Below, in pieces: positions 1 to 8,910 of a stretch of 64,000 bases of DNA (the first letter of the stretch is position 1; each line of letters opens with the position of its first letter). The notes beneath the pieces are model-generated. The model ran no database searches. It was not told the DNA's origin and was given only the letters and a program-made list of their open reading frames with translations. Source of the stretch: Paenibacillus mucilaginosus 3016 (GTDB lineage: Bacteria; Bacillota; Bacilli; Paenibacillales; NBRC-103111); contig NC_016935.1 of the NCBI RefSeq assembly GCF_000250655.1, positions 1,506,001 to 1,570,000 of the forward strand, given 5' to 3'. A program made the position numbers and the translations under genes.

Positions 1-668
1 CGCTTGAAGGAGAGATAGGAGGCGGTCTCGCCGAACCGGCCGTGCATCAGCTCCTCGAGCCTGCGGCAGACCTCTTCGGCCTCCGGGGCATCGGCCATAC
101 ACTCCTGCTCGCTGAGCACCACCGCGTAGCACTTCGAGACGAGATTCAGCTGCAGCTTCGCTGCCGTCTGCATCGCCTCCGAGGTGGTGACGAGGCCGCT
201 GCACAGGTCGCTGAGCAGCTTCTCCCGGCTGTGCCGCACCCCGTCGCTGACGCGCCGCTTCAGGCGCTCCATCTCTTCGCGCTCCCGCTCCTCCCGGTCG
301 ATGAGGGCGCTCACATCCTGCAGCAGCTTGATGAGATCGGCGGAGGAGACGGGCTTCAGGCAGTATTCGGTCACCCCGGTCCGCAGGGCCTCGCGGGCAT
401 ATTCGAACTCGTCATGGCCGCTCAAGATGATGATCTTGATGGAAGGAAACCGTTCGCGGATGATGCGGCTGAGCTCCAGGCCGTCCATGAACGGCATCTT
501 GATGTCGGTAATGACAATATCCGGCTTCGTCTCTTCGATCAGGGGAAGGGCCAGCTCTCCGTCCGGGGCATCGCCGCAGTATTCGAAGCCCTCCTCGTTC
601 CAGGCGATGCGGTCCCGGATCCCTTCCCGGATCACAATCTCATCATCCACCAGAAATACTTTCTTCAT
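1..668 (-). CDS. YesN-type response regulator, N-terminal part (runs off window)
   Basis: Cytoplasmic response regulator that would be phosphorylated by the kinase encoded just upstream and then act on transcription. The start (MKKVFLVDDEIV) is preceded by GGAGG about 10 bases away and lies 8 bases after the kinase stop, so the two form an operon. The receiver domain fills about residues 1-120: acidic pair DD at 8-9, phospho-acceptor Asp in the DIVITDIKMP motif, and the conserved Lys in CLKPVS. The rest is a helical linker. The AraC-type DNA-binding domain expected in this family (about 500 residues) lies beyond the window edge, so it is inferred, not seen. Confidence 0.88.
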   Translation of the reverse strand, partial: MKKVFLVDDEIVIREGIRDRIAWNEEGFEYCGDAPDGELALPLIEETKPDIVITDIKMPFMDGLELSRIIRERFPSIKIIILSGHDEFEYAREALRTGVTEYCLKPVSSADLIKLLQDVSALIDREEREREEMERLKRRVSDGVRHSREKLLSDLCSGLVTTSEAMQTAAKLQLNLVSKCYAVVLSEQECMADAPEAEEVCRRLEELMHGRFGETASYLSFK

Positions 669-676
669 CGGGTCAT

Positions 677-2476
677 TTACCTCCAAGCGGCTGGAATCCG
701 CACCGAGATGCAGGATCCGACGCCGTATTCGCTTTCAATGCTGACGCCGTAAGGGGAGCCGTAGTGCAGACGGATGCGCTGATGCACATTGAGCAGCCCG
801 AATCCGCCGGACGAAGAGGCGTCCGCTTCAAGGGCGGCTGCGCTCTGGCCGTGGGCGAGCTGCTCCTGCAGCTGTGCCAGCCGGGCCCCGGGTATGCCCG
901 CGCCGTTATCCCGTACCTCGATGCGGATGTCGCCGTCCGGCGTGAAGCCGCCGGTGATCCGGATCAGGCCACGGCCGCGCTTGTTCTTGATGCCGTGGTA
1001 CAGGGCGTTCTCGACGAGCGGCTGAAGGGACATTTTGACGATGGGGTAGGGGTTCAGCTCTTCGGGCAGGTCGACTTCATAGTCGAGAATGTCGCGGTAG
1101 CGCATGCGCTGGATCACGAGATAGTTCTCGATATGGTCGAGCTCGCTCTTGATATGAATCTGGTCGCGCCCCTTGCTGAGCGTGATGCGGAAGAACTGCG
1201 AGAGCGCCTTCACGAGGGCGATCACTTCGTCATGCTTGCGGGTCTCGGCCATCCACATGATCGACTCGAGCGTGTTGTAGAGAAAATGCGGGTTGATCTG
1301 CGCCTGCAGCGTCCGCAGCTCGGCCTTCTTGATCTGCTCCTGCTCCTTCAGGCTGCGCTCCAGCAGCTGCTTGATCTGGCCGAGCATAATATTGAAGGAA
1401 TGCCCGAGGTCCGCGATCTCGTCGGTGCCGGTATTGCGGGCCTTCGCATCCAGGTTGCCCGAGGCGGCCTGGCGCATCTTGTTCTTGAGGTACTGAACGG
1501 GGCGGATGAGCCGGTTCGTCAGGAAGAAATACAGGGAGACGGTGAACAGGATATTGAAGAGCACGGAATACAGGGTCAGGCTCTTGATCTCGTCCGCATC
1601 CCGCATGATTTCCTTCAGCGGTGCTCTTCCTACGATGCTCCATCCCGTCATCTCGGAACGCGTATGCACATAAAAGAGCGGCTCGCCGGCGGACCGGTCC
1701 GTCCGACTGCCTTTGTCCGTATCCGCCGCGAAGGTCAGAGCCGCAGGATCGAGGCCCTCCACACGGGAGGGAAGGAAGATCGGATTGCCCTGTTCATCCA
1801 CGACATAGAAGAAGCCGGTCTCCCCGATCAGCGTCGTATTGCAGAAGTTCTCGACCGTCCGGTCATCCATATCGATCAGGATGAAGCCGATGATCTCATG
1901 AGTCACCCGCTGGGTGACCGCCTTGGCGATGGAGATAACCCGGCGCCCCTCATAATCGGAGCCGTCCATCCGGTCCTCCGGCCTCGCCGCCTGCGGAGGA
2001 ATGATCAGCGTCTGCTCTGGATTGTTCAACAGCGTCAGGAAGTGAGGGTTCTTCAGCGGATCGGCGTCCATCTGGAAGACCCCTTTTTTCTCGGAGATTC
2101 CTTTGCCGTAGGTGTTCACCATCGAGATGTTGACGATCTGCCCTCCCAGCTTGTAGGTCTCCCGGTAGAGCTCGAAGGTATGCAGAATTTCCTTGGCGTC
2201 CTCGTACGTCTCGCTCTGGGCGGTCAGGAAGCGGAGCACCGGCGGACTCTTGCGGATCTGCAGGAAGCTTGTCGTATCCTGGAACAAAATATCAATATCG
2301 CGGCGCAGTCCTTCCGCAATCAGAGCATTCGCCGCCGTGCTGTGCTCGGATACGGTCTGGTATGACTTCATATAAGAGATGAGTCCTTCCCCGATCAGGG
2401 GAATCATGGTCAGCAGCACGAAGATGGTAAGCAGCTTGGCCCTCAGGCTGGAGGTAATGCGCTGGACAAGTCTCAT
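677..2476 (-). CDS. YesM-type sensor histidine kinase
   Basis: Membrane sensor kinase of the LytS/YesM group (His_kinase plus HATPase_c), 599 residues. An N-terminal membrane segment (about 15-35) is followed by a large extracellular dCache-like sensor, a second membrane segment near 300-320, a HAMP domain (about 325-375), and the kinase core. The phospho-His sits in the family motif INPHFLYNTLESI, followed by the ATP-binding N box (LVENALYHGIK) and G box (DNGAGIPG, GGFGLLNV). It is divergent from the ytfQ-like importer and cotranscribed with the response regulator, so control of that importer is likely (inference). Family members usually sense sugars or sugar-binding proteins. Confidence 0.9.
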   Translation of the reverse strand: MRLVQRITSSLRAKLLTIFVLLTMIPLIGEGLISYMKSYQTVSEHSTAANALIAEGLRRDIDILFQDTTSFLQIRKSPPVLRFLTAQSETYEDAKEILHTFELYRETYKLGGQIVNISMVNTYGKGISEKKGVFQMDADPLKNPHFLTLLNNPEQTLIIPPQAARPEDRMDGSDYEGRRVISIAKAVTQRVTHEIIGFILIDMDDRTVENFCNTTLIGETGFFYVVDEQGNPIFLPSRVEGLDPAALTFAADTDKGSRTDRSAGEPLFYVHTRSEMTGWSIVGRAPLKEIMRDADEIKSLTLYSVLFNILFTVSLYFFLTNRLIRPVQYLKNKMRQAASGNLDAKARNTGTDEIADLGHSFNIMLGQIKQLLERSLKEQEQIKKAELRTLQAQINPHFLYNTLESIMWMAETRKHDEVIALVKALSQFFRITLSKGRDQIHIKSELDHIENYLVIQRMRYRDILDYEVDLPEELNPYPIVKMSLQPLVENALYHGIKNKRGRGLIRITGGFTPDGDIRIEVRDNGAGIPGARLAQLQEQLAHGQSAAALEADASSSGGFGLLNVHQRIRLHYGSPYGVSIESEYGVGSCISVRIPAAWR

Positions 2477-2502
2477 GGGCGGGCAACCTTCTTCATTTTA
2501 AA

Positions 2503-2531
2503 TGTATACGGTTTCAATTTAATTGTTTCCA
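2503..2531 (-). promoter_or_regulatory. Candidate promoter with overlapping cre-like site for the kinase/regulator operon
   Basis: On the minus strand TGGAAA (2526-2531) and TATACA (2503-2508) are separated by 17 bases and lie about 27 bases upstream of the kinase start. The -10 box is embedded in TGAAACCGTATACA, which matches the catabolite-response consensus TGWNANCGNTNWCA except at one position. Reading it as CcpA-controlled is inference. Confidence 0.4.
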
Positions 2532-2697
2532 TCATATCAAATTTGGAAGGGGTTAGCCATGGCGGGACGGTGGCTCCCAAAAAATTTATACAAACGCCAT
2601 AAAAAATCCCAACAAGCGGGGAGAAGAGGACGAAAGTTCCTCAAAATATTGAAAGAAACGCAAGAGAGATTCCATTCCTTGGCTGAAGAAAGCGTTT

Positions 2698-2703
2698 TAT
2701 AAT
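2698..2703 (+). promoter_or_regulatory. Candidate -10 box for the ytfQ-like operon
   Basis: A perfect TATAAT lies 54 bases upstream of the binding-protein start. No good -35 box is present at the right distance (only TTCCTT), which suggests an activator, fitting the divergent two-component system. The -10 box overlaps the core AAAGCGTTT, which resembles the centre of a cre site but has imperfect flanks. Confidence 0.4.
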
Positions 2704-2756
2704 AAGCCTACACCACAACGAACTGGTGACTGCAGATAAGGGGAGAGGATTTATCC

Positions 2757-3806
2757 ATGAAACAATTCGCCAAAACGGGCGCCGTTCTGATGATGTCGGC
2801 CGTCCTGATGCTTACCGCAGCCTGCGGAGGCGGAGGGTCGAAGCCGGCCGCCGGGGACGCGAAGAGCGGTGCAGCCGCAGAGACGAATACGTCCACCGCA
2901 CAGAAGGACGGGGATAAGAAGATCACGATGGGCTTCGCACAGGTGGGTGCGGAGAGCGGATGGAGAACGGCCAACACCAAGTCCATCCAGGAAGCTGCGA
3001 AGGAAGCCGGCGTCGAGCTGAAGTTCTCGGATGCGCAGCAGAAGCAGGAAAACCAGATCAAGGCGATCCGCTCCTACATCGCGCAGAAGGTGGATGTCAT
3101 CGCGTTCTCGCCTGTCGTGGAGTCCGGCTGGGAGACCGTCCTGAAGGAAGCGAAGGATGCGGGCATTCCGGTCATCCTGACCGACCGTGCCGTTGATGTC
3201 AAGGACACCTCGCTCTACGTCTCGTTCATCGGTTCGGACTTCGTGGAAGAGGGCCGCAAGGCCGGCAAGTGGCTCGTGGACAAGGCGAAGGATACCAAGG
3301 AGCCGATGAACATCGTGGAGCTGCAGGGCACGACGGGCTCCGCACCGGCGATCGACCGCAAGCAGGGCTTCGAGGAAGTCATCAAGGAGAATGCGAACCT
3401 CAAGATCGTCAAGTCCCAGACCGGCGACTTCACCCGCACGAAGGGCAAGGAAGTCATGGAAGCGTTCCTGAAGTCCTCCAAGTCCGAGAACAAGCCGATT
3501 CATGTCGTGTATGCGCATAACGACGACATGGCGCTCGGTGCGATCCAGGCGATCGAAGAGTTCGGCCTGAAGCCGGGCAAGGATATTCTGATCATCTCCG
3601 TCGACGGCATCAAGGACGCGTTCGTGGCCATGAAGGACGGCAAGATCAACGTGGTCGTCGAGTGCAACCCGCTCCTCGGGCCTCAGCTGATGCAGGCGGC
3701 CAAAGACGTCGTAGCCGGCAAGTCGCTGCCGAAGCGGATCGTGACAAAGGAAGGCGTGTTCCCGCAGGAAACCGCCGAGAAAGAGCTGCCTAACCGGAAG
3801 TACTAA
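2757..3806 (+). CDS. ytfQ: Sugar ABC transporter substrate-binding lipoprotein, galactofuranose-binding YtfQ-like
   Basis: Extracytoplasmic binding lipoprotein that delivers a sugar to the importer encoded downstream. The signal peptide ends in a lipobox (LTAAC, Cys22) followed by a Gly/Ala/Lys linker. The body is a periplasmic-binding protein type 1 fold: FAQVGAESGWR, QQKQENQIKAIRSY, VVESGWETVLKEAKDAGIPV, DRAVDVKD, VELQGTTGSAPAIDRK, SQTGDFTRTKGKEVMEAF and YAHNDDMALGAIQAI all line up with remembered E. coli YtfQ motifs. Galactofuranose is therefore the best guess, though arabinofuranose or galactose cannot be excluded. A spaced hairpin follows the gene (3869-3917), typical where the binding protein must be made in excess over the other subunits. 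Confidence 0.9.
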   Translation: MKQFAKTGAVLMMSAVLMLTAACGGGGSKPAAGDAKSGAAAETNTSTAQKDGDKKITMGFAQVGAESGWRTANTKSIQEAAKEAGVELKFSDAQQKQENQIKAIRSYIAQKVDVIAFSPVVESGWETVLKEAKDAGIPVILTDRAVDVKDTSLYVSFIGSDFVEEGRKAGKWLVDKAKDTKEPMNIVELQGTTGSAPAIDRKQGFEEVIKENANLKIVKSQTGDFTRTKGKEVMEAFLKSSKSENKPIHVVYAHNDDMALGAIQAIEEFGLKPGKDILIISVDGIKDAFVAMKDGKINVVVECNPLLGPQLMQAAKDVVAGKSLPKRIVTKEGVFPQETAEKELPNRKY

Positions 3807-3868
3807 GGTTTGTACGGATGGAAGGTGTAAAAAAGGGCCGGCAGGTCCAGCGTACGTGACGTCAGAGG

Positions 3869-3917
3869 AAAGCCGCTTGCTTCGGTGACAAGATCCGTGC
3901 CGCCGTAAGCGGCTTTT
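3869..3917 (+). terminator. Intercistronic inverted repeat after the binding-protein gene
   Basis: AAAGCCGCTT (3869-3878) and AAGCGGCTTT (3907-3916) form a perfect 10-bp stem around a 28-base loop, followed by a short T run. It sits in the 213-base gap between ytfQ and ytfR. Such hairpins commonly give partial termination or stabilise the upstream message (inference). Confidence 0.5.
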
Positions 3918-4019
3918 CCCCTGAATGGAGCGGCTGCCCCGCCTGCATGCCTTAGAGGAAGAGACAGAGAAACCGGCGGAGAGCTTGTAAGCCGGACCGG
4001 AATGGAAGGGAGAGAAGGC

Positions 4020-5552
4020 ATGATGAGTACAGCCCATGAATCCGCAGCAGCTCCTGCACTCGAAATGAAAGATATCGTCAAAAGCTTCCCCGGCGTCAAG
4101 GCGCTGTCGGGAGCCCGTCTGCGGCTGTTCCCCGGGGAGGTTCACGCGCTCATGGGGGAGAACGGCGCAGGCAAGTCCACCCTGATCAAGGTGCTGACGG
4201 GGGTTCATCCGATTGACGGCGGCACCGTCACGCTGGAGGGGAAGAGCATCACGGTCGGCGGGCCGCTGGAAGCGCAGCGCCTCGGGATCTCTACGGTATA
4301 CCAGGAGGTGAACCTGTGTCCGAACCTGTCGGTGGCGGAGAACATCCTCATCGGCCGGGAGCCGAAGCGCTGGGGACGCATCGACTGGAAGGAGACGAAC
4401 CGGCGTGCCGCCGGGCTTATGGAGCGGCTGAACGTGAAGATCGACGTCACGAAGCCGCTGAACCACTACTCCGTGGCGGTGCAGCAGATGGTGGCGATTG
4501 CCCGCTCCCTGCTCATCGACGCCAAGGTACTGATCCTGGACGAACCGACGTCGTCCCTCGATGCCAATGAAGTGAAGGAACTGTTCACGGTGATGCGCAA
4601 GCTGAAGTCCGAGGGACTGGCGATCCTCTTCGTGACCCACTTCCTCGATCAGGTCTACGAGATCACCGACCGGATCACGATCCTGCGGGGCGGCGAGTTC
4701 GTCGGGGAGTATCTCACGAAGGACCTGCCCCGGATTGAGCTTGTTGCGAAGATGATCGGCAAGGACCTCGGGGCGCTGGAGTCCCTGCCGAAGACGGAGG
4801 GAGCCGGCGCGAAGCGGCAGGCGGAGCAACGGACGCTGCTGCAGGCCAGCGGCACTGGCCGCAGAGGATCGATCCAGCCGTTCGACCTCGAGGTGCGGGA
4901 GGGCGAGGTCGTATCGCTCGCCGGCCTGCTCGGCTCGGGACGCTCGGAGGCGGCCCGGCTCTTGTTCGGAGCCGACAAGCCCGACCAGGGCGAGATCCGC
5001 ATCGCTGACAAGCGGGTGGCCATGGCTTCCCCGAGGCAGGCGATCGACAATGGGGTGGCTTTTTGCTCCGAGAATCGCAAGACCGAAGGCATCATTCCGG
5101 ACCTCACGGTCCGCGAGAATATCATTCTGGCCCTGCAGGCTTCCATGGGATCGTTCAAGTACATCTCCCGCAAGAGGCAGGATGAGATCGCCGAAGAGTA
5201 TATCCGCATGCTGAACATCAACCCGCCTAACCCGGAGCATCTGGTGAAGAACCTCAGCGGGGGCAACCAGCAGAAGGTGCTGCTCGCCCGCTGGCTGCTC
5301 ACCGAGCCCAAGCTGCTCATCTTGGATGAGCCGACACGGGGGATCGACATCGGGGCGAAGACGGAGATCCAGAAGCTGATCCTCTCGCTCTGCGAGAAGG
5401 GAATGTCGATCGTCTTCATCTCCTCGGAGCTCGAGGAAGTGCTGCGGGTCAGCCACAAGATCGCCGTACTGCGGGACCGTCACAAGGTGACGGAGATCGT
5501 CAACGAAGATATCAGCCAGCAGCATATCATGCAGGCCATTGCCGGGGGGTGA
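4020..5552 (+). CDS. ytfR: Sugar ABC transporter ATP-binding protein, YtfR-like
   Basis: Cytoplasmic ATPase of a ribose/galactofuranose-class importer, about 510 residues with two fused ATP-binding cassettes. The N-terminal cassette has a full Walker A (GENGAGKST), a signature region (NHYSVAVQQMVAIARSL) and Walker B (VLILDEPTSSLD). The C-terminal cassette has a degenerate Walker A (GLLGSGRSEAARLLFG), LSGGNQQKVLLARWL and LLILDEPTRGIDIG, the usual asymmetry of this class. ATG at 4020 or 4023 is preceded by AAGGGAGAG. The stop overlaps the next start by four bases (GTGA), showing translational coupling with the permease gene. Confidence 0.92.
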   Translation: MMSTAHESAAAPALEMKDIVKSFPGVKALSGARLRLFPGEVHALMGENGAGKSTLIKVLTGVHPIDGGTVTLEGKSITVGGPLEAQRLGISTVYQEVNLCPNLSVAENILIGREPKRWGRIDWKETNRRAAGLMERLNVKIDVTKPLNHYSVAVQQMVAIARSLLIDAKVLILDEPTSSLDANEVKELFTVMRKLKSEGLAILFVTHFLDQVYEITDRITILRGGEFVGEYLTKDLPRIELVAKMIGKDLGALESLPKTEGAGAKRQAEQRTLLQASGTGRRGSIQPFDLEVREGEVVSLAGLLGSGRSEAARLLFGADKPDQGEIRIADKRVAMASPRQAIDNGVAFCSENRKTEGIIPDLTVRENIILALQASMGSFKYISRKRQDEIAEEYIRMLNINPPNPEHLVKNLSGGNQQKVLLARWLLTEPKLLILDEPTRGIDIGAKTEIQKLILSLCEKGMSIVFISSELEEVLRVSHKIAVLRDRHKVTEIVNEDISQQHIMQAIAGG

Positions 5553-6574
5553 CACGAGTGAAACGACTGACTTGGCCGCTGGTTACGCTGGCCGTATTAC
5601 TGCTTGTCAATGTAATCTATAAGCCCGATTTCTTCTCGATCACCATGGTCGACGGGCATCTGTTCGGGAGCCTGATCGACATTCTGAACCGAGCCGCTCC
5701 GCTCATTCTGGTGGCCGTCGGTATGACGCTGGTCATCGCGACCAAAGGGATCGACCTGTCGGTCGGCTCGGTCATCGCCATTTCCGGCGCCCTGGCCTGC
5801 CTGCTGATCTCGAAGAGCGAAGACGCCTCCGCCTTGAATGTGGTCCTGATCGCCGTCGGAGCGGCGCTGCTGGTGTCCGTGGTCTCGGGCCTCTGGAACG
5901 GGCTGCTCGTCGGCGGAATCGGCATCCAGCCGATCGTCGCGACCCTGATCCTGATGGTCGCCGGCCGGGGGATCGCCCAGCTGGTCACCGACGGCCAGAT
6001 CATTACGATCTCGTCGGAGCCGTATTCCTTCATCGGGGCGGGCTATCTAGCGGGTCTGCCGTTCTCGATTTTCATCGTGGCCTTCGTCCTGCTCGTGTCC
6101 GCGCTGCTGACCCGCCGCACGGCCATCGGCTTGTTCATCGAATCGGTCGGCTGCAATCCGGAGGCGAGCCGCCTGGCGGGGATTCGTTCGACCTTCGTGG
6201 TCTTCCTGGTCTATATGTTCTGCGGCCTCTGCGCCGGGATCGCCGGACTGATCCTCAGCTCCAACGTCTCGAGCGCCGACGGCAACAACGCGGGCCTCTG
6301 GTACGAGCTCGATGCGATCCTGGCGGTCGTGATCGGCGGCACGTCGCTGAACGGCGGCCGGTTCTACCTGGCCGGCACCGTCCTCGGCGCGCTGATCATC
6401 CAGACGCTGACCACCACCATCTACTCGCTCGGCGTCCCACCGGAAATCACGCTCGTTGTCAAGGCGGTCGTCGTTCTTCTGGTGTGCCTCATCGGTTCCG
6501 AGCAGTTCCGCAGCAAATGGAAGAAGGACAAGGCCGCTGGCAAGGTGCCTTCGAAGAAGGAGGTAACGGCATAA
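5549..6574 (+). CDS. ytfT: Sugar ABC transporter permease, YtfT-like
   Basis: Inner-membrane permease of the BPD_transp_2 (RbsC/YtfT) family with 8-10 hydrophobic segments. The stretch DGHLFGSLIDILNRAAPLIL and the following GMTLVIATKGIDLSVGS match YtfT closely. GTG at 5549 overlaps the stop of the ATPase gene; a second GTG at 5558 has a better distance to GGGGGGTGA and may be the true start. It pairs with the next permease as a heterodimer. Confidence 0.9.
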   Translation: MTRVKRLTWPLVTLAVLLLVNVIYKPDFFSITMVDGHLFGSLIDILNRAAPLILVAVGMTLVIATKGIDLSVGSVIAISGALACLLISKSEDASALNVVLIAVGAALLVSVVSGLWNGLLVGGIGIQPIVATLILMVAGRGIAQLVTDGQIITISSEPYSFIGAGYLAGLPFSIFIVAFVLLVSALLTRRTAIGLFIESVGCNPEASRLAGIRSTFVVFLVYMFCGLCAGIAGLILSSNVSSADGNNAGLWYELDAILAVVIGGTSLNGGRFYLAGTVLGALIIQTLTTTIYSLGVPPEITLVVKAVVVLLVCLIGSEQFRSKWKKDKAAGKVPSKKEVTA

Positions 6575-7548
6575 TGTCCAAGCTGCGCATCGGAAGCCAG
6601 TTCGTTCCCGCGCTCGTCACCATGGTGCTGTTCTGCCTGATGTTCCTGGCAGCCTCGGCCCAATACACCGGGTTCTTCTCGGCGCAGGTGTTCCTGAACC
6701 TGTTCATCGACAACGCCTTCCTGATCATCACGGCGGTAGGGATGACCTTCGTCATCATCTCGGGCGGGATCGATCTCTCCGTCGGTTCGGTCATCGCCCT
6801 CACGACGATGATCTCCGCCAGCCTGGTCGAGCACCACGGCTGGTCGCCGATGGTCGTGATCCCGCTCGTGCTGGTGATCGGCTCCCTGTTCGGCTGGGTC
6901 ATGGGCTACATCATCCATGAATACCAGATCCAGCCGTTCATCGTGACGCTGGCCGGCATGTTCCTGGCCCGCGGTCTGTGCTACGTGATTTCGATCGAGA
7001 CGATCACGATCACAAACGAGACGTACACCGCCATCTCGCAGGCCAAAGTCCCGCTGCCGGGCGGCAATTATGTGTCGATCTCGGTGGTGCTCGCCCTCTT
7101 GGTCGTTGGCCTCGCGATATATCTCGCGCACTACACCAAGTTCGGCCGCAACACCTATGCGATCGGCGGCAGCGAGTCTTCGGCTCTCTTGATGGGCCTG
7201 CCTGTCGGCCGCACGAAGATCCTCGTCTACACGTTCAGCGGGTTCTGCTCCGCGATGGCCGGCGTCGTGTTCACGTTCTACATGCTCTCGGGCTACGGCC
7301 TGCACGCGGTAGGCCTGGAGCTCGACACGATCGCAGCCGTGGTCATCGGCGGCACGCTGCTGACCGGCGGCGTCGGCTACATCGCCGGCACTCTGTTCGG
7401 CGTGCTGATCCAGGGCATCATCCAGACGATCATCATGTTCGAGGGGACACTGAGCTCCTGGTGGACGAAGATCGCGATCGGCATCCTATTGTTCCTGTTT
7501 ATCCTGCTGCAGCGGGTGCTTGTCTCCCGCAAGGCGAAGGCGGCTTAA
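6574..7548 (+). CDS. yjfF: Sugar ABC transporter permease, YjfF-like
   Basis: Second membrane subunit of the importer (BPD_transp_2), 324 residues. The start ATG shares its A with the TAA of the upstream permease (TAATG) and is preceded by AAGGAGG 10 bases away. Family motifs include GMTFVIISGGIDLSVGSVIAL, the loop EYQIQPFIVTLAGMFLARG, and GGSESSALLMGLPVGRTKILVY. The gene order ytfQ-ytfR-ytfT-yjfF is the same as in E. coli. A strong terminator follows. Confidence 0.9.
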   Translation: MSKLRIGSQFVPALVTMVLFCLMFLAASAQYTGFFSAQVFLNLFIDNAFLIITAVGMTFVIISGGIDLSVGSVIALTTMISASLVEHHGWSPMVVIPLVLVIGSLFGWVMGYIIHEYQIQPFIVTLAGMFLARGLCYVISIETITITNETYTAISQAKVPLPGGNYVSISVVLALLVVGLAIYLAHYTKFGRNTYAIGGSESSALLMGLPVGRTKILVYTFSGFCSAMAGVVFTFYMLSGYGLHAVGLELDTIAAVVIGGTLLTGGVGYIAGTLFGVLIQGIIQTIIMFEGTLSSWWTKIAIGILLFLFILLQRVLVSRKAKAA

Positions 7549-7572
7549 AGCCGTGCAGGCGAATTCGTTTCA

Positions 7573-7603
7573 GGGCAGCTTCCTGTGGGAGGCTGTCCTT
7601 TTT
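7573..7603 (+). terminator. Rho-independent terminator of the ytfQ-like operon
   Basis: GGGCAGCTTCC and GGAGGCTGTCC form an 11-bp stem with three G-U pairs and a 4-base loop, followed by TTTTT. Confidence 0.8.
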
Positions 7604-7669
7604 AATTTATGAAGGTTGAAAACAATCCCTGAACTGGATAAACTGTTGTGGAAAAGCGAGGTGATCTCC

Positions 7670-8005
7670 ATGGAGGGAGGATACCCATTCCCGGAGTTGA
7701 TTTGGTTAAGACCTGTGCATATGACCCTCGGCATAGGCTTGGTTTTTGTACTGATTACGGTCGTTTTCCAGAAAGTGCGGCTCTTCAATTTATTTTCCGT
7801 CACCGTTATTTCGATGCTTTGCTCTGTTGTCTCTGCGGTAACCCTCTATGCCAGCGGCTATATCGTGGATGAATACAACTTGGGAGGGGATGAAGTTTCA
7901 TTTTATATGTTTTTGGCGAACCTGGGATTGTCCGTTCTCAATATGATGATCTATTGGGGCAGGAATAGCATCGTGACCTATGAGACCGTAAACCCAAAAA
8001 AGTGA
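7670..8005 (+). CDS. Small integral membrane protein of unknown function
   Basis: A 111-residue protein with three or four hydrophobic segments (about 16-37, 42-62, 76-95), so it is a small polytopic membrane protein. ATG 7670 is chosen because GAGGTGAT lies 6 bases before it; an upstream TTG at 7616 has no ribosome site and lies close behind a terminator. It ends 13 bases before the next gene, so the two are probably cotranscribed. No family was recognised. Confidence 0.65.
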   Translation: MEGGYPFPELIWLRPVHMTLGIGLVFVLITVVFQKVRLFNLFSVTVISMLCSVVSAVTLYASGYIVDEYNLGGDEVSFYMFLANLGLSVLNMMIYWGRNSIVTYETVNPKK

Positions 8006-8018
8006 ATCAGGAGCAAAC

Positions 8019-8831
8019 ATGGGAACACTTACTTTTGTCTACGATGAGAACCATCGATCTCATACTGCTGAGTTAAGCTTGCATGGGGAGCTGGAAGCAG
8101 GTCTGTTTCAACAGGGGATCGAAGCTCTGATCGATGAGTTTATCGCTTATATCCAAAGAACCGGGGAAGATGTATATCACCTGGAAATCCTTATTAACGG
8201 GGAGGTGGTGGAGGAATCGGCGTTTTGGGAAGAGGCCATTCACCGCTTCGGGCTCGTGGACTTATCCGCAGCTTATCTCAATGAGCTTCTCTATCGAGCG
8301 AAGTCGGTCCGGCCGATTTGGCTGGACGAGGAGAAACCCGCTGCCCGCCAGGCGGCCCTGTGTCTCGCCCGCCATTGCGCAGCGTACATCCCTTATTATA
8401 TTCGGTACATCAACTGGCACGATATGGACTACGAAGTTCATGAGTACAAGGACATCGACGAACTCATCAAGCGGTATGGATGGAGGAGAGAAACCCTGCA
8501 GTTGGCGGCCAGCCGGGCGGGGGTCGCTTGCGGGCAGCAGGGGATATGGCAGTTCGAAGAGCTGGCCTCCGGCGGAGGACTGCGAAGCTATCTGGAGGAG
8601 CATCATTTGCTGCACGGGTTTCTGTTCGAACTCTTTCTCGAACCGTACCTGCTGCATTATGCCGAAGTGCTGCAGCGTTCCGCCCATCTCCACTGGCCGC
8701 TCGAATATGTACTCGATACGTGCTCGGATGTTCTCGGGGCCTTGGCGGAACCCGATTCCGCCAGCGCGCTGCTTGACCAGTGTGAGGCTAGAGCGCGGAA
8801 CTTTTATGAAGAGCATCAGTTGATGACATAA
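8019..8831 (+). CDS. Hypothetical cytoplasmic protein
   Basis: A 270-residue soluble acidic protein with no signal peptide or membrane segment. It has a short beta-rich N-terminus (about 1-60) followed by a long alpha-helical region rich in aromatic residues and Leu. Preceded by AGGAGCAA. Not recognised as any family. It forms a two-gene unit with the small membrane protein upstream and ends at a bidirectional terminator. Confidence 0.7.
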   Translation: MGTLTFVYDENHRSHTAELSLHGELEAGLFQQGIEALIDEFIAYIQRTGEDVYHLEILINGEVVEESAFWEEAIHRFGLVDLSAAYLNELLYRAKSVRPIWLDEEKPAARQAALCLARHCAAYIPYYIRYINWHDMDYEVHEYKDIDELIKRYGWRRETLQLAASRAGVACGQQGIWQFEELASGGGLRSYLEEHHLLHGFLFELFLEPYLLHYAEVLQRSAHLHWPLEYVLDTCSDVLGALAEPDSASALLDQCEARARNFYEEHQLMT

Positions 8832-8862
8832 CGCAGCAGCTGCACCATACCCTAACGAAACA

Positions 8863-8896
8863 AAGCCCGTTTTCTCCCCGAAGAGAAACGGGCTTT
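8863..8896. terminator. Bidirectional terminator between convergent genes
   Basis: AAAGCCCGTTTTCTC pairs with GAGAAACGGGCTTT around a short CCCGAA loop. It has A and T runs on both sides and lies between two convergent genes, so it can stop both transcripts. Confidence 0.8.
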
Positions 8897-8910
8897 CCTG
8901 CTTTTCCCTG

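Noticed and set aside
2751-5555. 934-codon minus-strand frame opposite ytfQ and ytfR
   Set aside because: Antisense shadow of well-supported genes in GC-rich DNA; composition (His, Asp, Leu, Arg rich) is typical of such shadows.
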